Shown here in pieces: positions 7,592 to 16,139 of a DNA stretch of 29,708 nt (its first letter is position 1; every line of letters begins with the position of its first letter). Source of the DNA: JBHGBB01 sp041946755 (GTDB lineage Bacteria > UBP4 > UBA4092 > JAOAEQ01). The translations under genes and the position numbers were made by a program. The DNA lies in contig JBHGBB010000019.1 in assembly GCA_041946755.1 (NCBI GenBank), positions 1-29,708 on the forward strand, given 5' to 3'. The notes beneath the pieces were generated by a model that had not been told where the DNA came from, did not search any database, and saw only the letters and a program-made list of their open reading frames with translations.

Positions 7592-9208
7592 CTATTTCAA
7601 TAGATACCAATGGGATACGTCTACTGCAGTTGAGGCTTGGACCAGATTCCAGGTATAGGTATCATAAATAGAAGTAGTTCGAATCAACGATGTCGGATGC
7701 ATGATTTTCACTTCCAGCGTATTGGTACCAGTAGTCAAATCGGAATTAGTCAAAAATATATTCTTAGAAGTCGCATCAGAAATCAAGGTACTATTCAATC
7801 GCCATTCATAGATAATCGGAGTAATCGGAATCGGGGCGACAATAAAATCTACTCCCGCAGCTCCGACTGAAACTGTAGTAGCCGTAGATGGACTAACCCC
7901 ATCTGCTAGATTAACGATATTGGTATATTCAATCGCATGCGCTTGTTTGCATACCGGGCAGAATGGTCGGTTCAAACTCCGCATCTCGCAGCTATACCAC
8001 GGCCGGTATATTCCAGTAGATTTATATCGCGCACCTTCAAAGGCACCAACAATCGTATCATACGATGAAGATTCCGGAGTCGGTAGCGGGGTACCCGATT
8101 CAACCCAAACCAGCCATTTTAACCCGGTACCGGAATAATCATAATCGACGTTCGGTTCCCAATCTCCATCCGGATACCCGGGATAGGCATCTTCATATTC
8201 ATCTGCCAATCCGGCGAAGGTATGTCCGCATTCGTGAAGGACTACTTCATTAGATGCGGAATGAATTGACGCTACTGATATCGAGCCACCAGACCCGCCG
8301 TATCGAGTAGAATTGACTAAAACGAAAATATAATCCCAAACTCCGGTGCCGACCAGACTATTAGCTGCGGCAATCGCTCTTGAATATCCGGTACCATTGA
8401 TGGTTAATAACCGTTCGATATTACTGGTCCAGAAGGTTGAGTTAAGATAGGTATCGACATAGATACTGTTCGGTGGTTCATCAGCTCCCTGTTCATTACT
8501 TTCAATATCAATCCGATACACATTGGTTCCATTGAAATAGACATCCCAAGGTGATTTGGATTTAAACGCATTAACAAAATTCTGGGCATGAGTAGTGAAT
8601 GTCCCAGCAGTAAGATTTGCTAAAGTATATCCATCGCCCATAACTACAAATACCAACCGGTTGCTATCGATGCCGGTATCCCTAATCTTGGCACTAGATA
8701 TTGGACCAGCAAATAGCTTATTCAGTGGTTCCGGGATGACGAACGACTGTTCTTGAAATTGGAATACTGCTGGTATTTGACTGGCAGTAACTCCATGTAA
8801 GGTTACCCCCGATTTAACCAGTCGGATAGATGCAGGCTTAATATCATTCATTGGACCGGGGATACGAACCACAACCGCTGATTCTTCAGGTATCATTATC
8901 TTGCAGGGTTCTCCGGAATCCATAATCAGTCTGATACCGAGAGGGAACTCAGCAATCGTTTCTCCGAGAGCATTTCCTTGAGCATCTATCCAAGTTAATG
9001 AATATTTCAATTTTAAAGGGGCACCGTTAATCCCCGGAGTCTGTATCTTTTTCTGCATCATTGGGATTTTATCGGCAGCAATCAGGGTTAATGATTGTTT
9101 AGTATAGGAGAAGGTTAATTGCCAATATTGGTCTTGACTATAACCAATAGACACAAGCATAAAACTGGATAAAATTATATAGATTAAAAACCGATATAGT
9201 TTATACAT
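7592..9208 (-). CDS. Secreted M64-family metallopeptidase
   Basis: Predicted zinc endopeptidase of family M64 (IgA-peptidase type). Residues 1-25 form a signal peptide (MYKLYRFLIYIILSSFMLVS, cleavage near GYS-QD). The catalytic block is HECGHTFAGLADEYED at about residues 325-340: HExxH gives two zinc ligands and the catalytic Glu, and the LADEY Asp is the likely third ligand in this family. VVMGDGYT (about 188-195) and the CEMRSLNRPFCPVC segment near 410 are also typical of M64. A beta-sandwich precedes the catalytic domain and an Ig-like domain follows it (IYEWRLNSTLI...). I chose the ATG at 9208 because the signal peptide starts there; an in-frame ATG at 9238 adds ten residues but has no Shine-Dalgarno. 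It lies downstream of the terminator at 9269-9305, so it needs its own promoter. Confidence 0.9.
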   Translation of the reverse strand: MYKLYRFLIYIILSSFMLVSIGYSQDQYWQLTFSYTKQSLTLIAADKIPMMQKKIQTPGINGAPLKLKYSLTWIDAQGNALGETIAEFPLGIRLIMDSGEPCKIMIPEESAVVVRIPGPMNDIKPASIRLVKSGVTLHGVTASQIPAVFQFQEQSFVIPEPLNKLFAGPISSAKIRDTGIDSNRLVFVVMGDGYTLANLTAGTFTTHAQNFVNAFKSKSPWDVYFNGTNVYRIDIESNEQGADEPPNSIYVDTYLNSTFWTSNIERLLTINGTGYSRAIAAANSLVGTGVWDYIFVLVNSTRYGGSGGSISVASIHSASNEVVLHECGHTFAGLADEYEDAYPGYPDGDWEPNVDYDYSGTGLKWLVWVESGTPLPTPESSSYDTIVGAFEGARYKSTGIYRPWYSCEMRSLNRPFCPVCKQAHAIEYTNIVNLADGVSPSTATTVSVGAAGVDFIVAPIPITPIIYEWRLNSTLISDATSKNIFLTNSDLTTGTNTLEVKIMHPTSLIRTTSIYDTYTWNLVQASTAVDVSHWYLLK

Positions 9209-9261
9209 AGCTATTTCTTTTATATAGCATCGTACCATATCAAAATCGTTAGATGCAATAA

Positions 9262-9305
9262 TAAAAAAGGGGATTCAAGCTAACTTAGATTGAATCCCAT
9301 TTTCG
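9262..9305 (-). terminator. Intrinsic terminator of the sigma-factor operon
   Basis: A perfect 9-base stem, GGGATTCAA (9270-9278) and TTGAATCCC (9290-9298), with an 11-base loop. On the minus strand the stem is followed by CTTTTTTAT, a proper T-tract, right after the end of the minus-strand gene at 9341. On the plus strand only ATTTTC follows. Confidence 0.85.
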
Positions 9306-9340
9306 ACCGCTATTTTTCAAATACAGATTACTTTATTTGA

Positions 9341-10861
9341 TTAAGTTGTCGGAGCTATTGGTGGTGTCGGTGGAACAGAAGGTACTGGCGATACTTGTGG
9401 CCCCGGTACAATCTTTTTCGGTTTCCCGAATTTGGTTAGGATAACCGCTCCGAATCCGGTTAGTTCAAAAATCAATACTAGGAACCAGCCTAAGAACGGG
9501 ATATATTTAACGATAACCAAAATGAGTACGCCGAGTAATGCAAGCCATAGTATGGTTTGGCTCTTTAAATGGAAAAATCTGGTTCCGATCATTAATGCCA
9601 CACTCGCATATCCTAATAGCCAGGCGATAATAGCGATGATTATGGCTATCGGAATTAATGGAATCCCAATACAGGTGATGGCGAGAAATATCAATAAGGG
9701 GATGAAGAGTATTGCTGCCGCAATACCGACAGCGAACGATTTTCCTGGAGTCTGATAGATAGTATCCGAAATCAACTGAATTCGGTTGGGTACCAAAACC
9801 ATGGCTAAAACCGTAGCGCAGAAATAGATGATATTAAATAAGGTGATAAAAAATAAATATTTAAATGGGAAAAAGCGGTGATGGTCAGCTTTCCCCTGAA
9901 AGAATCTCCCGAAATCTATACCTCGGATAGCACCGACGGCAACTTGTTGGCCATGCAGTTTGGCTGTGGAATCGATATTCATTGTTCCACCGACGCAAAC
10001 TGCATCACCATATACTTCACCAGAACTGCTAATAGTTAAACTGCCGCCAACACAAACCGCATCTCCGGTTACTGTTCCTTCAACATTTAAATTCCCACCG
10101 ATCGCTACTGCATCTTTGACTACTTCGCCAGGTTGGATATGAACACTCCCTCCGACATTAACCCGATCAGTTCCAGTCTTACCGATATATTTATTTTCTT
10201 CAGGTATCTCCGGTTTCTTCTCATACCTTAGTAATATCGGTCCTTGATGTATTCCACCTAATCCTAAAATATCACAAACCCGGACGGCGATGAGATTCTC
10301 TTTTCCCGGTTTAACAGCGATAGATGGTAATGCATAAATGCGATATACTTGATCCGGGAAATCAGTACTTTCATCAATATGCCCGACTAATTCACCATTC
10401 CAATATACCCAATCGAGATCATCGATTTTCCCTAATGCTAGATAAATGGTTTTTTCTGACCATGCCGCTGGGATTTTGATATGTTTCCTATACCAGGCAT
10501 AACCGCTATATGGTTGGTTTTTAGTATCTTTCGTCCAGAAAGAATTTGCAGTAGTAATTCCCTGGTCTTCCCAAAACGCAGGGACTTTTATTTCGAGCCA
10601 TTTTTTATCATCAAACTTCGGCTCATTCCATTTTTTAGCTAATCCGGAATCTTCTGGGTCAGTCTGGAATTTCCAGAGTCCTTCCAGCGAAATAGTGGTT
10701 GTAGTATCAGGAGCTAGAACTACCAATGGTGACGGTGCTGAACTTGGGGCAGTAGTTGCGGCGATAGCATTCTGATTAAGTAATTTCACCGCACCAAATC
10801 CTGCTAGAAAGATAACTAAAAGTAGCGTGATGAATAAGTAGAGTGTATCTCTAAACGACAT
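9341..10861 (-). CDS. GH2-type sugar-binding / bactofilin-like / membrane fusion protein
   Basis: A 506-residue protein with an unusual domain order. Residues 8-28 are a membrane anchor or uncleaved signal. Residues 55-215 resemble the N-terminal sugar-binding jelly roll of glycoside hydrolase family 2 (SLEGLWKFQTDPEDSG, YAWYRKHIKIP, VYWNGELVG, NLIAVRVCD); no GH2 catalytic barrel follows, so it should bind, not cut. Residues 232-312 are a beta-helical repeat of about 20 residues (GDAVCVGGSLTI, GDAVCVGGTMNI) like polymer-forming bactofilin domains. Residues 333-475 hold about five membrane helices, then a Pro-rich tail. GGGAGG lies just upstream of the ATG. It is the last gene of the sigma operon and ends at the terminator at 9262-9305. 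A glycan-sensing or envelope-scaffold role is inference. Confidence 0.8.
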   Translation of the reverse strand: MSFRDTLYLFITLLLVIFLAGFGAVKLLNQNAIAATTAPSSAPSPLVVLAPDTTTTISLEGLWKFQTDPEDSGLAKKWNEPKFDDKKWLEIKVPAFWEDQGITTANSFWTKDTKNQPYSGYAWYRKHIKIPAAWSEKTIYLALGKIDDLDWVYWNGELVGHIDESTDFPDQVYRIYALPSIAVKPGKENLIAVRVCDILGLGGIHQGPILLRYEKKPEIPEENKYIGKTGTDRVNVGGSVHIQPGEVVKDAVAIGGNLNVEGTVTGDAVCVGGSLTISSSGEVYGDAVCVGGTMNIDSTAKLHGQQVAVGAIRGIDFGRFFQGKADHHRFFPFKYLFFITLFNIIYFCATVLAMVLVPNRIQLISDTIYQTPGKSFAVGIAAAILFIPLLIFLAITCIGIPLIPIAIIIAIIAWLLGYASVALMIGTRFFHLKSQTILWLALLGVLILVIVKYIPFLGWFLVLIFELTGFGAVILTKFGKPKKIVPGPQVSPVPSVPPTPPIAPTT

Positions 10862-10940
10862 ATAGGTTCCTCCCTATTTAGATTTAATTGAAACTACTGC
10901 ATACTACGCTTAGAGTAGTATAGAAGTTTCATTATATTGT

Positions 10941-11543
10941 TTACGAAACAGGAGTTGCTACCGGTGCCGATTCAGTTAATCCTACCCAATCCCGATATGC
11001 ACAAGCTACTGTGCAATAATATATCGGTATGGTAACTAGCATACCTATACAACACATCATAAAACCAAGAAACAGTAATAATCCTCCGACAAGAGATAAG
11101 AGCGTGAACCCGGCAATATTCGGCCAGATAATTTTCCGGCTTTCTTCCATGGCCTCCCAGAATCCGAGATTCTTTTCAATCATCAAGAGATAAGTGAAGC
11201 TATACATTCCCCAGACTACAAACATTCCGATAATGCATAAGAAGAGTCCAAGGAAGCTAAACAATCCGATTAACAAGCCGGCAAGAAATGCCGGTACAAA
11301 ATTATAAAATCCTTTGGCTAGATGGCCGATATCGAATCGTTCCCCGCGCATTCTCTGAAGGATGATATAGAAGTAACTATAGGTTAACGGGCCGGTGAGA
11401 AATATTCCAACTTCTTTTATAACACCAATTATCAGAACATAGATTAAAGTGAATAAAACGAAATCCCAGAAATTGACTTGCACCATTTTCCACCCTTCAC
11501 CAATCCATTTTCCTATAGTTACTTCCCGTGGCACTTGATTCAT
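10941..11543 (-). CDS. Polytopic membrane protein of unknown function
   Basis: A 200-residue protein with about five or six hydrophobic segments (FVLFTLIYVLIIGVI, FLAGLLIGLFSFLGLFLCII, LLSLVGGLLLFLGFMMCCIG). The pattern, with IGKWIGEGWKMVQVNFWDF at the start and an amphipathic stretch FWEAMEESRKIIWPN between helices, resembles DUF975/DUF4013-type bacterial membrane proteins, but I cannot assign a family firmly. It starts 15 bases after the anti-sigma gene and has an excellent Shine-Dalgarno (GGAGGAGG), so it is in the sigma operon. It may shape the membrane or work with the fusion protein encoded next; no substrate or enzyme motif is visible. Confidence 0.75.
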   Translation of the reverse strand: MNQVPREVTIGKWIGEGWKMVQVNFWDFVLFTLIYVLIIGVIKEVGIFLTGPLTYSYFYIILQRMRGERFDIGHLAKGFYNFVPAFLAGLLIGLFSFLGLFLCIIGMFVVWGMYSFTYLLMIEKNLGFWEAMEESRKIIWPNIAGFTLLSLVGGLLLFLGFMMCCIGMLVTIPIYYCTVACAYRDWVGLTESAPVATPVS

Positions 11544-11558
11544 AAATTATCCTCCTCC

Positions 11559-12137
11559 TTAATTTAACACCATAAGATGTATCGCTTTGTGTTTTCTATT
11601 ATACCAGTAATATAGCCCGCCAATAATCATGACGGTTTCGATAATTAAACAGGTTGATATAGTCGGTAATCCATACCGCACCAGCGAACTGAATGCAATC
11701 CATAAACCGAATCCTAACTCGCTGAATTTGGCGATTACATTGGATACATATATTACCGATTGCTTAAACATTATTAGTAGATTAAAATTGGTTTGTGAAA
11801 TATATCGATATGCAAGATAACCCAGAATATATACTACTCCTAGGCCGATAGTATAAGCATAGCCGAGTGTCGGGAGCCACCCTTTAACTCTATCCCAGAA
11901 CGATACTTTAACCGGCAGAACACGTACTCGAGCCATAATTGTTCCGGCTAAATCGCTTGGTGGGTCTAATTCGGGTAACGCTTCCAAACATTGAACCAAA
12001 TCTTTTAAGGTATGCAGTTCTTGTCGGCATTCAGCGCATTCAGTAAGATGGGATTCCAGTTCCTGGCGCTCAACTTCAGGCAAGGCTTGTTCTAAATAAT
12101 CTTGTAATTTCGATTGTACCTGATTATGATTCAGCAT
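11559..12137 (-). CDS. Zinc-finger anti-sigma factor, membrane-bound
   Basis: A 192-residue predicted anti-sigma factor. The N-terminal cytosolic domain has the ZAS zinc motif H-x3-C-x2-C (H30, C34, C37 in ESHLTECAECR), preceded by helices that would clasp the sigma factor. A linker leads to one clear membrane helix at about residues 92-113, then a second hydrophobic region at about 145-178. Its start codon overlaps the end of the sigma gene by 14 bases, which implies translational coupling and near-equal synthesis. By family it holds the sigma factor inactive until an envelope or redox signal frees it. No sensor domain is visible outside the membrane, so the signal is unknown. Confidence 0.88.
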   Translation of the reverse strand: MLNHNQVQSKLQDYLEQALPEVERQELESHLTECAECRQELHTLKDLVQCLEALPELDPPSDLAGTIMARVRVLPVKVSFWDRVKGWLPTLGYAYTIGLGVVYILGYLAYRYISQTNFNLLIMFKQSVIYVSNVIAKFSELGFGLWIAFSSLVRYGLPTISTCLIIETVMIIGGLYYWYNRKHKAIHLMVLN

Positions 12138-12726
12138 AAATATCTCCTAATTTCTCTCTCATTAAGATTCTTGCCCGATAGAGATTGGTTTTAACCGTAC
12201 CTAACGGGAGATTTAAGATTCGAGCGATTTCCTGTAATGGTAATTCTTCGATATGGCGAAGAATAATCACAGCCTTGAATTGTTCCGGTAAGCTATTGAT
12301 AATTGTTTGGATCCGTGCACATTTCTGGGCTTCGCTTAATTCATTTCTGACATCTGGAGTTTGGTCAGCGATGTCGTGATAATGCATTTCCTGCCCGGTT
12401 TCTTCATTGGATTCATCGAGCGAAACCGTCCGCCGCCGTTTTTTCCATCGGAGATGGTCGATACTCAGGTTCTGGGCGATGCGGAATAACCAGGAGTGAA
12501 ATGCCAGTTCCGGATTATGTTTGGATAACGATTGATATGCTTTCACAAAGGTCTCCTGGGTGATGTCTTTCGCATCGTCTGCATTCCCGAGAAAACGATA
12601 TACCAGATTATATACCGGCTTCTGGTACCGGATGACCAATTGTTCAAATGCTTCCGGATTGCCGGACAAACAGCGTTGGATGGCAATGAGATCGTTATCA
12701 AGTGCTTGTTGATTCTGGTTTTCCAT
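12124..12726 (-). CDS. ECF sigma-70 factor
   Basis: A 200-residue extracytoplasmic-function sigma factor. Region 2 (about residues 25-95) has FEQLVIRYQKPVYNLVYRFL, DAKDITQETFVKAYQSL and FHSWLFRIAQNLSIDHLRWK, the core-binding and -10 recognition helices. A short acidic linker follows, then region 4 (about 138-192) with LPEQFKAVIILRHIEELPLQ and LGTVKTNLYRARILMREKL, the helix-turn-helix that reads the -35 box. It is the first gene of a four-gene operon with its anti-sigma partner. No Shine-Dalgarno precedes the ATG; a possible ECF-type promoter at 12741-12771 would give a leader of only a few bases. Targets probably include its own operon; others are not identifiable here. Confidence 0.93.
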   Translation of the reverse strand: MENQNQQALDNDLIAIQRCLSGNPEAFEQLVIRYQKPVYNLVYRFLGNADDAKDITQETFVKAYQSLSKHNPELAFHSWLFRIAQNLSIDHLRWKKRRRTVSLDESNEETGQEMHYHDIADQTPDVRNELSEAQKCARIQTIINSLPEQFKAVIILRHIEELPLQEIARILNLPLGTVKTNLYRARILMREKLGDIYAES

Positions 12727-12740
12727 CGTCTTATTCTATA

Positions 12741-12771
12741 TTAGACTACGATTAAGAAATAAAAAAGTTTC
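12741..12771 (-). promoter_or_regulatory. Possible ECF-type promoter of the sigma operon
   Basis: On the minus strand GAAACTT (12771-12765) resembles the GGAACTT -35 element of RpoE-like sigma factors, and TCTAA (12745-12741) resembles their -10. The gap is 19 bases, longer than the usual 15-17, so support is weak. It would place the transcript start a few bases before the ATG at 12726 and would fit autoregulation. Confidence 0.3.
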
Positions 12772-12808
12772 TTTTTTTTTGCTATGGAATATCCTATTAT
12801 TATATAGT

Positions 12809-12850
12809 TATAATGCTAAAAAAGGTATTATTTTTTAATCAGAAGGAGAT
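12809..12850 (+). promoter_or_regulatory. Candidate -10 box and strong ribosome binding site for the glycosidase cluster
   Basis: TATAAT at 12809-12814 in the divergent intergenic region; no convincing -35 box is seen 16-18 bases upstream. AGAAGGAGAT at 12841-12850 is a strong Shine-Dalgarno for the ATG at 12857. Confidence 0.45.
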
Positions 12851-12856
12851 TACGCG

Positions 12857-14404
12857 ATGAAATATTGTATGTTTACGCTCCTTGTTCTCCTCATGATTCC
12901 GCAGCCCAGTTCAGCTGCTTGGGAAATTGTTGTTCCCGGTATAGAATATCAGCAATTTCTGACCTATGTTCCTCCGGGACCTACGAATGTCTATGTTACC
13001 AGAATGCACCGGGATTCAACGAATTGTATTATCGATAGCATGATTGCCCAAGGGAGGTTATGTAAAACCGGACTGTCTTCCGGAAGAGAAACGGTTAGCG
13101 GGATGGTTAGCCGATATCAGGATACGATTAACTATTGGGGCAGTACTACTTCATATAGCCAGTATTGGGGACCGCGAACCCAAATTATCGCTGCGATCAA
13201 TGGCGATTTCTTTAATACTTCTAGTGGCGTTCCTGCCGGAGGACAATTTATTGGCGGTTGGTTTGCGAAACGGTTCTCTGAATATGGCGGAAATAGCGGG
13301 TTTGTTTGGAAATTCAATCGGACCTGTTTTCTAGGTGGAAACGTCAGAAATGGCGATGCGCCCGGAGTATTTCAACAGCTTGTTGCTTTCGGTTCAAGTA
13401 CCGCTACCATAACCAAATTGAATACTACCCGAGGAACTAATGAGTTAGTACTCTATACACCTCAGTATGGTCCTTCTACTTATACCGATAGTAACGGCAC
13501 TGAGGTTTTAGTTCGGATGACTCAACCGAATTTATCGTTTCCACAACATACCTGGTATGCTTTGGGTACGGTTGTTCAAGTGATACCTAATGGCGGATCC
13601 ACTCCGATACCATTCGATCATGTGGTTTTTTCAGGGAATGGAACTCAAGCTGCATATCTATACAGCCAATGCCCTATCGGACAAGAAGTACGAATATATA
13701 TGCATATCAAAGATTGGGGGGTATCTACTTCAGAAAATCCATATATTCCAGCCGCGTTACCTTATGATCCGGATTGGGGTAAAACCTATGCAAGTATCGG
13801 CGGTTCAGTATATTGTGTGGTGAGTAGCAAGCCGTGGTTTAATAATTGGAGTGAAACGCAATATACTATTCGACGGCCAAGGACTGCGGTTGCATTTAAT
13901 AGCACTTATATATATTTTGTCGTCGTTGATGGCGATAATCCGGGAACGAATGAAGGAATGCTGTTTACCGAACTGGCTAATTTTTGTGTTGATACTTTAA
14001 ATGCGGAATTCGCGATGGCTCAAGATGGCGGCGGGTCCTCAGAGCTTTGGGTAAACGGTCAGGTAAAAAATAATCCTTCTGACGGCAGTGAACGAGCGGT
14101 AGCCAACGGCTATGTTATGGCAGTTGTTCTACCGATGAGTAAAACATCTACTTTTCGAACTGGAGATAAAGTCATGGCGAAATCAAATGCCGCAATCAGG
14201 CTTGGTCCGGGGACGAATTTCGATACATTGACTACTGCACCCATTGGAACTATTGGTAGTATAATAGGTCATTCATGTAACGGAGTCCTGGCGAAAGGAA
14301 CTAACTGGTGGAAATGGAAATATGGAAGTACCGAAGGATGGACTGCGGAAACCAGTCTAGAATATGTTCCTGCAGGTAAAATCAATAATTGGGATAAATA
14401 TTAA
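12857..14404 (+). CDS. Secreted phosphodiester glycosidase (NAGPA domain) with SH3b domain, paralogue 1
   Basis: A 515-residue exported protein. Residues 1-20 are a signal peptide ending SSA-AW. The body to about residue 428 is a phosphodiester glycosidase domain (NAGPA/DUF2233 family): IIAAINGDFF at 110-119, RPRTAVAFN at 340-348, VVDGD at 356-360 and the family signature QDGGGSSELW at 389-398. Eukaryotic members remove GlcNAc from GlcNAc-phosphate-mannose; bacterial members are thought to cut sugar-phosphate diesters in envelope or capsular polymers. Residues 435-502 are a bacterial SH3 domain (IRLGPGTNFDTL...GTNWWKWKYG...EGWTAETSL), which usually binds wall polymers. It leads a run of three paralogues and a GH20 gene, all on one strand with short gaps. 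Exact substrate unknown. Confidence 0.88.
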   Translation: MKYCMFTLLVLLMIPQPSSAAWEIVVPGIEYQQFLTYVPPGPTNVYVTRMHRDSTNCIIDSMIAQGRLCKTGLSSGRETVSGMVSRYQDTINYWGSTTSYSQYWGPRTQIIAAINGDFFNTSSGVPAGGQFIGGWFAKRFSEYGGNSGFVWKFNRTCFLGGNVRNGDAPGVFQQLVAFGSSTATITKLNTTRGTNELVLYTPQYGPSTYTDSNGTEVLVRMTQPNLSFPQHTWYALGTVVQVIPNGGSTPIPFDHVVFSGNGTQAAYLYSQCPIGQEVRIYMHIKDWGVSTSENPYIPAALPYDPDWGKTYASIGGSVYCVVSSKPWFNNWSETQYTIRRPRTAVAFNSTYIYFVVVDGDNPGTNEGMLFTELANFCVDTLNAEFAMAQDGGGSSELWVNGQVKNNPSDGSERAVANGYVMAVVLPMSKTSTFRTGDKVMAKSNAAIRLGPGTNFDTLTTAPIGTIGSIIGHSCNGVLAKGTNWWKWKYGSTEGWTAETSLEYVPAGKINNWDKY

Positions 14405-14475
14405 TCGTACTGAATAATCCGCCAATTTAATATAGAGACTACATTTTGTATTGATAAATTATAAGGAACTTATCC

Positions 14476-16050
14476 ATGAAGAACAAAATTGTTATGCTGG
14501 TTATGCTGGTAAGTTTATCGTTTTGTATTACCAATATCTCTCTGGCCGATTGGGCTAATATCGGTCCGGGATTTGACTATCAGGAATTCTATTACTCTAT
14601 TCCTATCGGTCAAACCACGGTTTATGTTGCCCGGATGAGTCGAGCATCAACCAACTGTGTTATCGATAGTATGATTGCACAAGGTAGATTTAATAAAACC
14701 GGATTAGTTTCAACCCGGGAAACCGTTAGCGGTATGGCTAACCGATATGATGATACGATAAATTTCTGGGGAACAGTAAGTTCAAAAGGAGCATATAATG
14801 GAACTCGGACCCAGGTTATTGCTGCGATTAACGGCGATTATTGGGATACTACTAATAATTACTTACCCCAAAGCGGGCAGGTTCAAAGTGGGTGGTTTTG
14901 TAAGCGATTTCAAGAATATACCGGGGGGAGTGGCTATGTGTATAAAGGAAATAACCGATCGCTGTTTCTTGGCGGGAATGTCCGTAATGGAGAGGTGCCC
15001 AATCAGGTGGCACAACTGGTTGCCTTTACGGTAAGTACCGCTACGATTACGCATGTTAATACGATTCGTGGTACTAATGAATTAATTATTTATACTCCGC
15101 AATATGGACCGAGTACATACACAGATGATAGTGGAGTAGAGGTGGTAGTACAGATGGTTCGTCCCAATGTTCCTTTTCCTATAGGAACATCCTATTCATT
15201 GGGTAGTATTATACAAATCAGAAGCCATTTAGGTTCTACACCAATACCTTTTGATAGTGTGGTTTTTTCCGGCCATGGAAATAAAACCACCTTGTTAAGT
15301 CAATGTACCTTAGGTCAATCAGTAAGAGTATATATGCATATTAAAGATTATGGTACCTCCGGAACACCATCGTTACCTAATGACCAAGATTGGGGACAAG
15401 CATATTCCAGTATCGGTGGCGCCGTATATTGTGTGGTTAGTAGTATTCCTTGGTCGGATAATTCGAGTAAGTCAGAGTATGTTGCCCGTCGGGGAAGGAC
15501 GGCAATAGCATTTAATAGTACTTATGCATATTTTGTGGTGGTTGATGGCGGACAATATTGGGAAGATCATGGCATGCAATTTTCGGAATTAGGGAGTTTT
15601 TGCGTTGACTCTTTGCAAGCGGAATATGCTATTGCAGAAGATGGCGGTGGCTCTTCGGCGATTTGGATCAACGGAGTAATTAAAAATCATCCATCGGATG
15701 GTTCGGAACGTGCAACAACTAATGGTTTGATGATGGTAAATGTGCTACCAATGAGTAAAACGTCAACATATATATCAGGAAGTTTTGTGGTTTCTACAAC
15801 GAGTATAACGGTTCGATTGGGTCCGGGAACTAATTATGCGGTAGTTACTACGTTACCTAAATGGACGCAAGGTATCATTGGTTTGCATTCGTTTAATGGT
15901 GTTTATGCAACCGGGAAAAATTGGTGGAAATGTCAATTTGGCAGCACCGAAGGTTGGGTTGAAGAAACCTTGGTGATACAAATCCCGGTGCAATTAATCG
16001 ATTTCGAAGCTATTCAAGAACCACATAATACGAAAATTATTATAAAATAA
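14476..16050 (+). CDS. Secreted phosphodiester glycosidase (NAGPA domain) with SH3b domain, paralogue 2
   Basis: A 524-residue protein collinear with paralogue 1. Signal peptide at residues 1-24 (ending SLA-DW). The NAGPA domain has VIAAINGDYW at 114-123 (Tyr-Trp in place of the usual Phe-Phe), RRGRTAIAFN near 338-347, VVDGG at 355-359 and EDGGGSSAIW at 388-397. The SH3b domain spans about 437-500 (VRLGPGTNYAVV, KNWWKCQFGS, EGWVEET). The tail IPVQLIDFEA (503-512) resembles the short C-terminal motif of several other exported proteins here. The ATG is preceded by AAGGAA at 14463-14468. A 71-base gap separates it from paralogue 1, consistent with one operon. The differences around the NGD motif suggest a shifted substrate preference (inference). 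Confidence 0.87.
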   Translation: MKNKIVMLVMLVSLSFCITNISLADWANIGPGFDYQEFYYSIPIGQTTVYVARMSRASTNCVIDSMIAQGRFNKTGLVSTRETVSGMANRYDDTINFWGTVSSKGAYNGTRTQVIAAINGDYWDTTNNYLPQSGQVQSGWFCKRFQEYTGGSGYVYKGNNRSLFLGGNVRNGEVPNQVAQLVAFTVSTATITHVNTIRGTNELIIYTPQYGPSTYTDDSGVEVVVQMVRPNVPFPIGTSYSLGSIIQIRSHLGSTPIPFDSVVFSGHGNKTTLLSQCTLGQSVRVYMHIKDYGTSGTPSLPNDQDWGQAYSSIGGAVYCVVSSIPWSDNSSKSEYVARRGRTAIAFNSTYAYFVVVDGGQYWEDHGMQFSELGSFCVDSLQAEYAIAEDGGGSSAIWINGVIKNHPSDGSERATTNGLMMVNVLPMSKTSTYISGSFVVSTTSITVRLGPGTNYAVVTTLPKWTQGIIGLHSFNGVYATGKNWWKCQFGSTEGWVEETLVIQIPVQLIDFEAIQEPHNTKIIIK

Positions 16051-16082
16051 TATAAATAAAACACTAATGAGATTAATAATTA

Positions 16083-16131
16083 AAACCGGAAAACTATAAA
16101 GCTATTATTTATCTTTATAGTGTTCCGGTTT
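16083..16131 (+). terminator. Long hairpin before the third glycosidase gene
   Basis: AAACCGGAA (16083-16091) pairs with TTCCGGTTT (16123-16131), and after one mismatch a second 9-base block (16093-16101) pairs with 16113-16121, with an 11-base loop. Only ACTTTTATATG follows, so the T-tract is imperfect. It ends 9 bases before the ATG at 16140, where there is no Shine-Dalgarno. It could be a terminator of the first two genes, an attenuator, or a stability hairpin. Confidence 0.6.
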
Positions 16132-16139
16132 ACTTTTAT

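Noticed and set aside
16009..16050. Type IX secretion C-terminal domain on glycosidase 2
   Set aside because: The LPVEL-like segment is present but the protein ends 12 residues after it; no full CTD follows and no T9SS gene is seen.
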